Shown piece by piece: positions 33,762 through 41,927 of a stretch of 64,000 nucleotides of DNA. How positions within the stretch are numbered: the first letter of the stretch is position 1; every line of letters starts with the position of its first letter. Position numbers and translations under genes: made by a program. Below the pieces are notes generated by a model, which was not told the origin of the DNA, made no database searches, and worked only from the letters and a program-made list of their open reading frames with translations. The DNA is from JBGAPH01 sp046349955 (GTDB taxonomy: Bacteria; Planctomycetota; Planctomycetia; Pirellulales; JBGAPH01), in the NCBI GenBank assembly GCA_046349955.1, contig JAXMBI010000018.1:1-64000 (forward strand), given 5' to 3'.

Positions 33762-35255
33762 TTACCCCAGCAGGACCGACTTCACCTGGCCTTCCGACAC
33801 CAGTTTGAGGGGCCGCCCCTGCGGTCCCAGAATCGTCGTCTCGGGATCGATTCCCAGCAAGTGGTACATCGTGCAGAGCACGTCCTTGGGGCTGATCGGC
33901 TCCTCGTCGACGAAGGCCCCTTGCTTGTCGGTCCGCCCCACTGCCTTGCCGCGGGCGAAACCGCCGCCGGCCAGCAGATTGCAGTAGGCCCCCGACCAAT
34001 GCTCGCGCCCCGCACCGCGCACGGTGCTGCTCAGCCGCGGCGTGCGGCCGTGCTCCGTAAGGCACATCACGAGCGTGTCGTCGAGCATGCCCCGCTGCTC
34101 CAGATCGGCCAGCAGCGCCGAGAGGGCCCGGTCGAGCCCCGGCAGCAGTTCATCCTTCAGCCGCTCGAAGTGGCTGAAGTGGGTGTCCCAGGCCGAGTTC
34201 GCCGTCTCATACTCGTCCCAGAAGACCGAGACCACGGTCGCCCCCGCTTCGAGCAGCCGCCGGCCGGCCAGCGTCGCCTGGCCGAACAGCGTCATCCCAT
34301 ACTGCTCGCGGCGCTCGAGCGGTTCCTGCTCCAGGTCCAACGCCCGCTCGACCGTGGGCGAGCCGATCAGCGCGTAGGCCTGTTCTTGGGCGCGCGTCAG
34401 CACCTGGCCCGACAACGTCTGGTCGAGCGCCCGGCGGCCCTGCTCGAGTTGGGCCACCAGGCTGCGGCGCTGCGCCAGGCGGTCGAGCGTGATCTCGGGG
34501 CCCAGTTCGGCCCCGCTCGCCAAACTGAGCTTTCCTTCGCGCGCGATGCCGGCGTAGGGATCGGGCACCGGCACGTCGCGCTCGCCGCGCCAGCGGTCGA
34601 TCTTCTGCGTCGCCTGCCCGGCGAACTCGGTCCACACCGGGTTCAGCCCGCGCCCCAAGAATCCGCCATAGGGGCCGCCGCGCTGGAACTCGGGCGCGCG
34701 GCTGCTAAACGGAAACGGCAGGGCGATGTCGAACGGCACGCCGGTCGCCGCTCCGCCGCCGCGCTGCTCGTGCAGGTACTCGAGCACGCTGCCGAAAAAC
34801 GGCCAGTGCCGGGCGTCGTAGGGCCCCAGCTCCATGGGAATGTCGACCCGATCGACGCCCGTCAGCGTGTAGGCGGCCGAGTGGATGTTGTAGGGGTGCG
34901 TCATCGAGCGGATGAAGCAACAGCGGTCGGCCAGCTTGGCCAGCCGCGGCAAGTGCTCGCAGAGCTGCAAGCCTGGCACGGCGCTGGCTATGGGCCGGAA
35001 CTCGCCGCGGATCTCAGCAGGCGCCGCTGGCTTGAGGTCCCACAGTTCGTGCTGTGCCGCCGCGCCATAGAGATAAAGCAGGATCACCCGCTTGGCCTGG
35101 CCAAAGCGGCCGTGCCCCGCCGGGCTGGCCGTCGCCGCCCGAGCGCCGCCTCGCTGGGAAGACAAACCCGCAAGCGCCAAGCCGCCTGCCTGGAGCAGCG
35201 CGCGGCGCGAAACGCGGCCGCAGAGATTCAAGGGGGAACCGAGGATGCGCAACAT
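33762..35255 (-). CDS. DUF1501 family protein
   Basis: The 497-residue product carries a Tat-type signal (SRRALLQAGGLALAGLS near residue 16) and the DUF1501 pattern: RVILLYLYGAAAQHELWDLKP, the FIRSMTHPYNIHSAAYTLTG region, and a C-terminal LVMCLTEHGRTPRL...GREHWSGAYCNLLAGGGFARG (given as short motifs TEHGRTPRL and HWSGAY). The fold is related to sulfatase/alkaline phosphatase. Most planctomycete DUF1501 genes sit next to a PSD1 cytochrome gene; this one stands alone. Exported folded by Tat; enzymatic role unknown. Confidence 0.85.
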   Translation of the reverse strand: MLRILGSPLNLCGRVSRRALLQAGGLALAGLSSQRGGARAATASPAGHGRFGQAKRVILLYLYGAAAQHELWDLKPAAPAEIRGEFRPIASAVPGLQLCEHLPRLAKLADRCCFIRSMTHPYNIHSAAYTLTGVDRVDIPMELGPYDARHWPFFGSVLEYLHEQRGGGAATGVPFDIALPFPFSSRAPEFQRGGPYGGFLGRGLNPVWTEFAGQATQKIDRWRGERDVPVPDPYAGIAREGKLSLASGAELGPEITLDRLAQRRSLVAQLEQGRRALDQTLSGQVLTRAQEQAYALIGSPTVERALDLEQEPLERREQYGMTLFGQATLAGRRLLEAGATVVSVFWDEYETANSAWDTHFSHFERLKDELLPGLDRALSALLADLEQRGMLDDTLVMCLTEHGRTPRLSSTVRGAGREHWSGAYCNLLAGGGFARGKAVGRTDKQGAFVDEEPISPKDVLCTMYHLLGIDPETTILGPQGRPLKLVSEGQVKSVLLG

Positions 35256-35344
35256 CGAGCGAGTGGCCGGGGAGACCGAGGGGCGGGACTCGACGCTCCG
35301 GCATTATGCCCGACGAGGGGACCGACGATCAACCGGCGAGGGGC

Positions 35345-35722
35345 TTACGGGGATTTGCTGCCGATGAAGTCCTGGATCGTCTGCGAGCTGCCCCCTTCGG
35401 CTCGGGAGCGCGGCTGCGCGCCGGTCGACCAATGCCCTGCGCCACTCCGTCCGAAGCCGCCGCTCCGCTTGGGCTGTGGGATCGCGAAGGCGTTGCCGGC
35501 TGGCGACGTCGGCGCTGCCGCGCCGCGGCCGAAGAACAGGTTGCCCGTAGAGACCAGAAAGTTCGTAGCGCCGTCTTGCACCCGGACCCACCACTTCGTT
35601 CCGCCGGGCGCCGCTCCGCCAGAACTGCCCCAGGCGGCCCACTTGGTCTCCTTGCCGTCTCCCTGACTGGCGGCCAGCGTCAGCAAAAGGCAAACTGCGG
35701 CTAGAATCAATGAAGGGCGCAT
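35345..35722 (-). CDS. Small exported hypothetical protein
   Basis: The 125-residue product starts with a signal peptide (MRPSLILAAVCLLLTLAASQ) and has a mature part with KWWVRVQDGATNFLVSTGNLFFGR followed by a Gly/Ser/Arg-rich disordered tail. GGAGG lies 9 bases before the ATG, supporting this start. It precedes the DUF1501 gene on the same strand with about 90 bases between. No family recognised. Confidence 0.6.
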   Translation of the reverse strand: MRPSLILAAVCLLLTLAASQGDGKETKWAAWGSSGGAAPGGTKWWVRVQDGATNFLVSTGNLFFGRGAAAPTSPAGNAFAIPQPKRSGGFGRSGAGHWSTGAQPRSRAEGGSSQTIQDFIGSKSP

Positions 35723-35848
35723 GACAGGTTCCTCCGTGAGCCAATGCCTGTTCGATGCCCGCGACTCGGCGGGCGGCGGATTGTAGAAGGGGCTGCCGGC
35801 GGCAGCAACGTCGTCGCCTCGCATATCAAGCCCAGGTAAAATAGGGCA

Positions 35849-35983
35849 ATGCGGCGCCGAACGAAGATTCTGCTGGCACTTCTCTTTGCGGCCATCCTTG
35901 CTGCACTTCTGCTCCCGCGAGTCGAGACCCATTGGGATCGACGACCTCCACGACAAAAAGCGCCCACTGCGGGTCGCTCCTAA
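35849..35983 (+). CDS. Possible 44-residue single-pass membrane protein
   Basis: A short frame in the 390-base gap between divergent genes: MRRRTKILLALLFAAILAAL, two more Leu, then a basic polar tail ending TAGRS. The Arg-rich start plus one hydrophobic helix looks like an N-in membrane anchor or a signal peptide. No strong ribosome binding site is seen; TAAAAT lies 15 bases upstream. It may be a real small protein, the stub of a decayed gene, or chance. Confidence 0.35.
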   Translation: MRRRTKILLALLFAAILAALLLPRVETHWDRRPPRQKAPTAGRS

Positions 35984-36114
35984 GGCACAACTACCCACCT
36001 TGGCAAGTTGCCGCTCCGCCCTCAGCCTGCTAGGCTGGTCGGCTTGTTCGAGTTCGGTTCCGACCCGCCGAACGAGCCGCCTCCATGCCTCTCTAAATTG
36101 CCCTGTTGCCCCAG

Positions 36115-36999
36115 ATGCCGCCGCGCGTTGTCTGCGATTACCCGTGCGAGATTGGGGAAAACCCGCTCTGGCATCCCGATGAGGGCTGCCTGTACTGGAC
36201 CGACATTCCGCGCGGCCGCCTGTTCCGCTACTTCCCGGCCACCGGCAAGCACGAGCAGGTCTACCAGGGGCGCGTTGTCGGCGGGTTCACCCTGCAGGCA
36301 GACGGCTCGCTGCTCCTGTTCATGGACCGCGGCACGGTGGCGGTCTGGCGCAAGGGGGAGATCGTGCGGACGATCATCGAGGAGTTGCCGGAGGAGTTGA
36401 ACACCCGCTTCAACGACGTGATCGCCGACCCCGAGGGCCGGGTCTACGGCGGAACCATGTCGATCAAGGACGCCGAAGGGCGAATCTTGCGACACGGCCG
36501 CTTCTACCGCCTCGATCGCGACGGCTCGATCGACAAGTTGGCCGACGGCATCGGCACCTCGAACGGCCTCGGCTTCACGCTCGACCGCCGCACGCTCTAC
36601 TACACCGACACCGGCATCAAGACGATCTGGCAGTTTGACTACGACCAAAAGACCGGCGCGCTCGCCAACCAGCGCCCGTTCGTGAAAGTGCCGGACCGCG
36701 ATGGCGAAGGCAAGCCCGATGGCATGACGGTCGACAGCCAGGGGGACATCTGGTCTGCCCGCTGGGACGGCTCGTGCTGCGTGCGGTATTCGCCGGCCGG
36801 CGTGGAACAGGAGCGGCTGCACTTCCCGACCAAACGCGTGAGCTCGGTCGCCTTCGGCGGGCCGGAGCTCAAGACCATGTACTTCACCACCGCCGGCGGC
36901 CAAGACCGCGCCGCCTACGGCGCCACCGCCGGCGCGCTCTACGCCGTGGAAGCCAGTGTTCCCGGCGTCCCCGAATTCCGCTCCCGAATTTCTGTCTGA
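36115..36999 (+). CDS. SMP-30/gluconolactonase family protein
   Basis: The 294-residue six-bladed propeller belongs to the SMP-30/gluconolactonase/LRE family, which hydrolyses sugar lactones using one divalent metal. Expected ligands are seen: Glu15 in CEIGENPLW, Asn in NTRFNDVIAD, Asn in GTSNGLGF and Asp in GKPDGMTVD. I use the ATG at 36115 in preference to a TTG three codons earlier. The next gene is 6-phosphogluconate dehydrogenase, so a gluconolactone-to-phosphogluconate theme is likely, but an inverted repeat lies between and they may be separate transcripts. Confidence 0.85.
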   Translation: MPPRVVCDYPCEIGENPLWHPDEGCLYWTDIPRGRLFRYFPATGKHEQVYQGRVVGGFTLQADGSLLLFMDRGTVAVWRKGEIVRTIIEELPEELNTRFNDVIADPEGRVYGGTMSIKDAEGRILRHGRFYRLDRDGSIDKLADGIGTSNGLGFTLDRRTLYYTDTGIKTIWQFDYDQKTGALANQRPFVKVPDRDGEGKPDGMTVDSQGDIWSARWDGSCCVRYSPAGVEQERLHFPTKRVSSVAFGGPELKTMYFTTAGGQDRAAYGATAGALYAVEASVPGVPEFRSRISV

Positions 37000-37003
37000 T
37001 CGG

Positions 37004-37157
37004 AACCACGGAGACACGGAGACACGGAGAAGAGTTAGGCAAGACGATGCGAGCCTGAAAGTGCAAGGTTTGTTTGTCTTGGATCGACCTTCCCGGTACG
37101 TTCCCGATCTTCGTGCGACTCGAATGTTATTCTCCGTGTCTCCGTGCCTCCGTGGTT
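37004..37157. repeat. Inverted repeat of CACGGAG units
   Basis: Two 28-base arms (37004-37031 and 37130-37157) are complementary at 27 of 28 positions. The left arm reads AACCACGGAG, then ACACGGAG twice, then AA; the right is its reverse complement with one change. The 98-base spacer shows no gene. It separates the SMP-30 gene from gnd. The arms could form a long stem and stop transcription, or mark a small mobile element. Confidence 0.75.
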
Positions 37158-37170
37158 GATAATACGATCC

Positions 37171-38607
37171 ATGCCTGACCTTTGTGATTTCGGTTTGATT
37201 GGCCTCGCCGTGATGGGCGAGAACTTGGCCCTGAACATCGAGAGCCGCGGCTACAAGGTGGCGGTCTACAACCGCACCACGAGCGTAACCGACGACTTCA
37301 TGAAAGGGCGCGCCGCCGGCAAGAAGTTCGCCGGTTGCCACTCGCTCGAGGAGCTGGTCAAGGTGCTCGCCGCGCCCCGCAAAGTCATGCTCATGGTCAA
37401 GGCCGGCGCGGCGGTGGATGTGCTCATCGATCAGCTCATCCCGCTGCTCTCCAAGGGCGATGTCATCATCGACGGCGGCAACACCCTCTTCTCCGACACC
37501 GAGCGCCGTACGCAGCGCGTCGAGGAAGCCGGGCTGCTCTACATCGGCACCGGCGTCTCCGGCGGCGAAGAAGGCGCCCTCAAGGGCCCCAGCATGATGC
37601 CGGGCGGCAGCGAGGCCGGCTGGCCGCTTGTGAAGCCTGTCTTCCAGGCGATCGCCGCCAAAGTCGGCCCGAAGAACGACATTCCCTGCTGCGAGTGGGT
37701 CGGTCCCCGCGGCGCGGGGCATTACGTGAAGATGGTCCACAACGGCATCGAATACGGCGATATGCAGCTCATCTGCGAAGCCTATTGGATGCTCAAGCAG
37801 GCCGCCGGCCTCTCGAACGAAGATCTCTACGAGGTCTTCTCCGAGTGGAACACCGGCGAGCTCGACAGCTACCTGATCGAGATCACGCGCGACATCTTCA
37901 GCGTCAAGGACGCCGACTCCGGCGAGTACCTGGTCGACCGCATTCTCGACACCGCCGGCGCGAAGGGGACCGGCAAGTGGATGAGCCAGCTCGCCCTCGA
38001 CCTGGGCGTGCCCAGCACGCTCGTGACCGAGGCCGTTTATGCCCGCTGCTTGAGCGCGCTCAAGCACGAGCGCGTGCGGGCAAGCAAGCTGCTGCGGGGA
38101 CCGAACGGCAAGTACACCGGCCCGCGGAGCGAGTTCGTCGAGGCGGTGCGGCAAGCGCTCTACGCCTCGAAGATTTGCAGCTACGCCCAGGGCTACGTGC
38201 AACTTCAGGCGGCGGCCGCCGAACACAAGTGGCCGCTCAACTACGGCAGCATCGCCATGCTGTGGCGCGGCGGCTGTATCATCCGCGCCCGGTTCCTCGA
38301 CCGCATCAAGGAAGCCTTCGACGCCGACCCGAAGCTCGAGAACCTGCTCCTCGCCCCCTACTTCCGCGACGCCGTGCAGGCGGCGCAGCCCGCCTGGCGC
38401 GAGGTGGTGGGCCAAGCGGTGCGTCTCGGCATCCCCACGCCTGCCTTCGCGGCGGCCTTGGCCTACTACGACGGCTACCGCGCCGACCGCCTGCCAGCCA
38501 ACCTGCTGCAAGCCCAACGCGACTACTTCGGCGCGCACACTTATCAGCGGACCGACAAGGAAGGGACGTTCCACACGGAGTGGCTGGAGTTGCGGAAGAA
38601 GGTGTGA
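37171..38607 (+). CDS. gnd: 6-phosphogluconate dehydrogenase, decarboxylating
   Basis: The 478-residue enzyme oxidises 6-phosphogluconate to ribulose 5-phosphate in the pentose phosphate pathway. Seen: nucleotide fold LIGLAVMGENLALN near residue 8, NRTTSVTDDF, DGGNTLFSDTERR, GTGVSGGEEGALKGPSMMPGG, catalytic Lys and substrate site in GAGHYVKMVHNGIEYGDMQL, and the C-terminal LIQAQRDYFGAHTY-like segment (here LLQAQRDYFGAHTYQR). Length is normal. NRTT after the second strand suggests NADP preference. GC content drops right after this gene, where the broken HEPN gene begins. Confidence 0.95.
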   Translation: MPDLCDFGLIGLAVMGENLALNIESRGYKVAVYNRTTSVTDDFMKGRAAGKKFAGCHSLEELVKVLAAPRKVMLMVKAGAAVDVLIDQLIPLLSKGDVIIDGGNTLFSDTERRTQRVEEAGLLYIGTGVSGGEEGALKGPSMMPGGSEAGWPLVKPVFQAIAAKVGPKNDIPCCEWVGPRGAGHYVKMVHNGIEYGDMQLICEAYWMLKQAAGLSNEDLYEVFSEWNTGELDSYLIEITRDIFSVKDADSGEYLVDRILDTAGAKGTGKWMSQLALDLGVPSTLVTEAVYARCLSALKHERVRASKLLRGPNGKYTGPRSEFVEAVRQALYASKICSYAQGYVQLQAAAAEHKWPLNYGSIAMLWRGGCIIRARFLDRIKEAFDADPKLENLLLAPYFRDAVQAAQPAWREVVGQAVRLGIPTPAFAAALAYYDGYRADRLPANLLQAQRDYFGAHTYQRTDKEGTFHTEWLELRKKV

Positions 38608-38616
38608 GGCCGCTCA

Positions 38617-39805
38617 GTGATTGTTGCTTTCGCACGGGACCTCAGGGACAAACTAGCGGAGGCTGTTCGCTCAATTGCGGCGCTCGCTCGCAATCTGGGA
38701 ACTGAATCGCTGCCTGAGCAGTCCTACACAGTCGAATGGATGGAGCCAGTCAGCGCGGGCAACTGGAAGGGGCGCACGGCCGAAAAGTCGGAGCCTTCAT
38801 TTCGGTCTCTTTGGCGAGAGTTCCGAGAATCGTTCGAGAACGACGATTCAGTTCGGTCGCTCCACGATTGCGTTGAGAAGTTCGTGGAAGAGAAGGCACA
38901 GTGTCCGCCGATTTGGACGCCGTTGGTCGTCTCTCGCCTAGGCGGCGGCGCGGTATTGAACGAGTACTATCGGCGCGTGCGTTCGCTCGCCTTGGACCCC
39001 AACGTGGTCGGAAACGTAGTCGAAGAATTCGTACGTGACCTCGGTTCTGATACTGCTGAGATCCGAGCCACGTATGTTGTCCACGGACTCTCGGCCGATG
39101 CACCATTTGAGATACCGCATGGGTACGGCTTTCGTCCGATTGACCGCGGCGACATCGACCGTTTCGGCCGAACGATCGACCCATTTGGGTGGATTCCAGC
39201 ACGCGGTTGCCGGATTGTGCGTATCGAAATCGCGAAGAGCGACCTCACTGCCTTCAATGAATTGCAGAATCGGATCGAGATGGTCGCAATCGCACTCAAC
39301 GAGCTCAACAGCGCGGCCGTGTCAGCTTCCGATTGTCAATTCGATTCGCCGACTTGAACAGGGTGCGTCGTGGGGCGGCATAGAACTCGACGCGCCGGAT
39401 GATATCGTGCTCTGCAACATTGCTTTTGAAGGGCTGGTGTGGGTGCAAGCGGTCCACGCCGATGATCGATTTAGAGCCTTTATCTTGCGGATTGCTTTCG
39501 TCCGCAACTCGTCGCACAGTCGGCAACTTGGTCGACTGCGTGATCGCGCTGGAAAGCATGCTTGCCACGACTCGCGGAGCCTCGAAACGAATCGAGCTCG
39601 ACTACGCGGCGCGGCAATATCCCGGACGAGTTCGGGAACGCTCGAGAACGATTGAGCATGATGGGTCACGCTGTACGACCTTCGTAGCGCCGTCGTACAC
39701 GGCAATAAGAAGGCAAAACGAGGAAAAGATGTAGGCGACGAGAAGCTGAATGCTGATGCGGTCCAGCGGAAGATGTGCTTCGGCGAGTCCTTCTATGGGC
39801 GATGA
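38617..39805 (+). pseudogene. Frame-broken ApeA-like HEPN gene
   Basis: A first frame (GTG at 38617 to 39357) gives about 246 residues of a soluble alpha/beta region. Homologous-looking sequence continues in frame 2 (QGASWGGIELDAPDDIVL, about 39358-39475), then in frame 3 (GNLVDCVIALESMLATT, about 39500-39660), then again in frame 2 (LYDLRSAVVHGNKKAKR) ending at 39805. VDCVIALESM and YDLRSAVVHG are hallmarks of ApeA-like HEPN domains, the latter holding the R-x4-H RNase motif (Arg-Ser-Ala-Val-Val-His). ApeA proteins act in anti-phage abortive infection. At least three frameshifts make this a remnant. Its base composition is more AT-rich than gnd, consistent with acquisition by transfer. Confidence 0.7.
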
Positions 39806-40098
39806 GAAATGTTCCAGACGGACAAATCGACCTGGCTTGGCGTCTGGATGAAGCGATGGCGGACGTCTGGCGAGTCAGGGAGCTTTGACTCGACCCGTAG
39901 TTGAGCGAACCGCTCCGGCCGTTGCGGCCCGTCGGCTCCTCCCGGCGTGAAAACTCCGTAATCCACCCCCGCCAGGCGCAGCCGCCCGCTCGCCGCAGGC
40001 GACAATATGGTAAGGGTGCCCGGTCCCCCTTGGCCAAGTGCAGCGGGCCGGCTACCCTCCGGCCGCGTGGGGGAAGGCTGATTTCGAGTACACGTCGG

Positions 40099-40410
40099 AT
40101 GAAGAACTCTCTGCCAGCGCTCGTGCTGGGCTTCGTGTCGCTGGCCTGGGGCGAGGAGTCGTTGCGGGCTCAGCCGGTGCGCACGCCCACCGAGCTGCCC
40201 CCCGCCTCGGAACCGCCCCCGCCGCAGCCGGCCGAAGCGAGCTGGTCGCTCGCCGCCAGCCAACTCGCCACCATTCCCGCACTTGCCCAACCCACGCGCG
40301 TTTCGCCCCAGGCCCGCCTCGCCGGCAAGTTGGTCGAACTCGAGCGGCTGCAGCACGAGATCGAGGCCCTGCGGGTGCAGATCGAGGGAAACTTGAGCGC
40401 AGTGGGCTGA
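40099..40410 (+). CDS. Small exported protein with C-terminal coiled coil
   Basis: The 103-residue product has a short signal peptide (residues 1-25, ending SLRA), a Pro-rich middle (TPTELPPASEPPPPQPAEA) and a helical C-terminus (LAGKLVELERLQHEIEALRVQI) likely to form a coiled coil. This layout resembles the N-terminal segment of some longer planctomycete secretion proteins; here it stops after the coil. The region upstream (39806-40098) shows no gene. Function unknown. Confidence 0.55.
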   Translation: MKNSLPALVLGFVSLAWGEESLRAQPVRTPTELPPASEPPPPQPAEASWSLAASQLATIPALAQPTRVSPQARLAGKLVELERLQHEIEALRVQIEGNLSAVG

Positions 40411-40444
40411 GCGCGCGGCCCAGGCGCGGGGCGCGCCACTCTAG

Positions 40445-40567
40445 GCGCAAGCGCAATGAAAGGACGCAGCGCTGGTTGGGGCGCGCTGGCGGAAAATGCT
40501 GCCCGGCCCGCGCAGGGGTCCGCAGGCTCGACCAGGGAAACGTGGATCTTCCTTGTTGCGCTTGCGC
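40445..40567. repeat. Short inverted repeat
   Basis: GCGCAAGCGCAA at 40445-40456 is matched by its exact reverse complement TTGCGCTTGCGC at 40556-40567. The 99 bases between show no gene. It lies just before the dispersed repeat at 40602; the region 40411-41141 otherwise holds no coding sequence I can support. Confidence 0.5.
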
Positions 40568-40601
40568 TTTGGGGTGGGTGCTCGTCTGAGGTCGCGAATT
40601 T

Positions 40602-40862
40602 CAGCCCCGGAGGGGCGTGAGACATTAGCCCAAGGCCAGGGGGCCAGATCGCGTTTGGGTCGAACAGGAATGAGCAACAGAGCCCTGAAAGGGCGACGGA
40701 AACGATCTCCGCGCATGATGCTCACCCAAACCGACCGGCCCTTGCCCCATGGGTTTCTTTCGCCCCTCCGGGGCTCTTTGTCTCTCTTGACCGCAACCCA
40801 GGGCGGCGTCCGGCTAGCGCCGTCCTTGCCCTAGGCTATTTTCGGTCGCCCCTACGGGGCTG
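40602..40862 (-). repeat. Hairpin-rich dispersed repeat, copy 2
   Basis: Reverse-oriented copy of 3524-3792, about 260 bases. Its ends are AGCCCCGTAGGGGC-type palindromes, and it has the same inner order of hairpins. The two copies differ by scattered substitutions and a few indels concentrated in one internal part, with hairpin stems kept. No coding frame runs through both copies. Confidence 0.8.
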
Positions 40863-41141
40863 CGTGCTGTTTCCTCCCGGAACAAGTGCTCAGCTGCGTC
40901 AATCGCAAGGCGCAACCTCAAAACTTGCGCTGCGGGCTAGAAGCGGAGGGCAACCCGAACTTCTTGCTGTGACGCTGCACTGGGTTTCGCCTCACGAATT
41001 CGAGGAACACGTCCGGCTGCATCGCCCGAATTATCGCGGCTCGCTCAGCGCTTCGCGTGGCGAAGGTTAGTTCTTCCTTTTACCAAGGCTCGGTCCGACG
41101 GGCACGCGGCCGTCACCCATTCGGCATGAGGCCGAGAGAGG

Positions 41142-41645
41142 TCAACGCCAGCCGAGCTGCAGGGACCCGCGGAAGCACCTTTCCAGCGAATCCTCGAGCC
41201 AATCGCAAAGCTCCGACTCGCGGTCGTTCGAGCGAGGGTGCTGGCGGCGATGGGCAACGACCTTTTCGCGAGGGCCCTGTTGATCTTGCCACTCCGCCTT
41301 GACCGCCAGGCTCACGTCATTGTGCGCGCCGATCTCAGCATGCACGAACACGAGGAACTCGCGGTAGAACGCCTCGTCGTGCGCGATGGGTTCTTGGTCC
41401 GTTTGAACGGAGCAGGTGTAAAAATCATCGACGGCCACTTCGGCGCCGTGGCCGATTTTCTGCGCGAGCTGCGTCAGCCGAGGCAAGGCCAGCTCCTCGC
41501 GAAAACGTCGCACGAACTCGAGCGCAGCACGCCGATCAGCATCAGCCTGGGCTTGCCAGCGTGCGCGGGCAAGCTCTCGGTTGCGGGCCGCGGCCGCGAC
41601 CTGGGATTTTGACCTCTCGAGCCGATCGAGAAAGCTCTGCGCCAT
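41142..41645 (-). CDS. Hypothetical protein with possible SOS-type promoter
   Basis: The 167-residue soluble protein starts MAQSFLDRLERSKSQVAAAA with an Arg/Ala-rich helix, then FVRRFREELALPRLTQLAQ, and ends in a mixed alpha/beta part with the acidic DWLEDSLERCFRG. GAGGAGGAC precedes the ATG. No family recognised. The promoter just upstream is unusually good for this window and is overlapped by a LexA-like palindrome, so damage or stress regulation is possible. It is the only gene between the repeat at 40602 and the sulfatase cluster. Confidence 0.65.
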   Translation of the reverse strand: MAQSFLDRLERSKSQVAAAARNRELARARWQAQADADRRAALEFVRRFREELALPRLTQLAQKIGHGAEVAVDDFYTCSVQTDQEPIAHDEAFYREFLVFVHAEIGAHNDVSLAVKAEWQDQQGPREKVVAHRRQHPRSNDRESELCDWLEDSLERCFRGSLQLGWR

Positions 41646-41676
41646 GTTCAAGTCCTCCTCGTGAGACCGCCACGAT

Positions 41677-41721
41677 AACTGAACAGGGGTACAGTATAAC
41701 GATGCGGTCGCGAGGAGGCAA
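41677..41721 (-). promoter_or_regulatory. Sigma-70-like promoter overlapped by LexA-like box
   Basis: On the minus strand TTGCCT (41721-41716) and TATACT (41698-41693) are 17 bases apart, a good -35/-10 pair. Overlapping the -10, 41696-41677 reads TACTGTACCCCTGTTCAGTT, which keeps CTG-N10-CAG and most outer bases of the proteobacterial SOS box. It drives the 167-residue protein. Planctomycete LexA sites are not known to me, so the operator call is tentative. Confidence 0.45.
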
Positions 41722-41927
41722 GCAGGCGCCGTAGACGAGCGAGAAAACGTGCCCGAATACGGAGATTCCCCGGAGTTCGGGCGGTCGGCGATTCGGCGCG
41801 CCGTCGCGCACAGGGTCAAGGCAAGCGTCGAAGCAACGGCGCCCAAGCGAACCCATCGCGCGCTGTGAGCGGCTCGCCAGCGATCAGATCTCGGGCAGGC
41901 CGCGCGAACTCGGGGTGGATCGACCCG

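Noticed and set aside
33586..34065. N-terminal extension of uppS
   Set aside because: It overlaps the DUF1501 gene on the same strand in another frame and has no family similarity; the TTG at 33585 gives the usual length and has a ribosome binding site.
35873..35890. A sigma-54-like TGGCAC...TTGC site
   Set aside because: The spacer is one base too long for the -24/-12 consensus and it lies inside a possible small coding frame.
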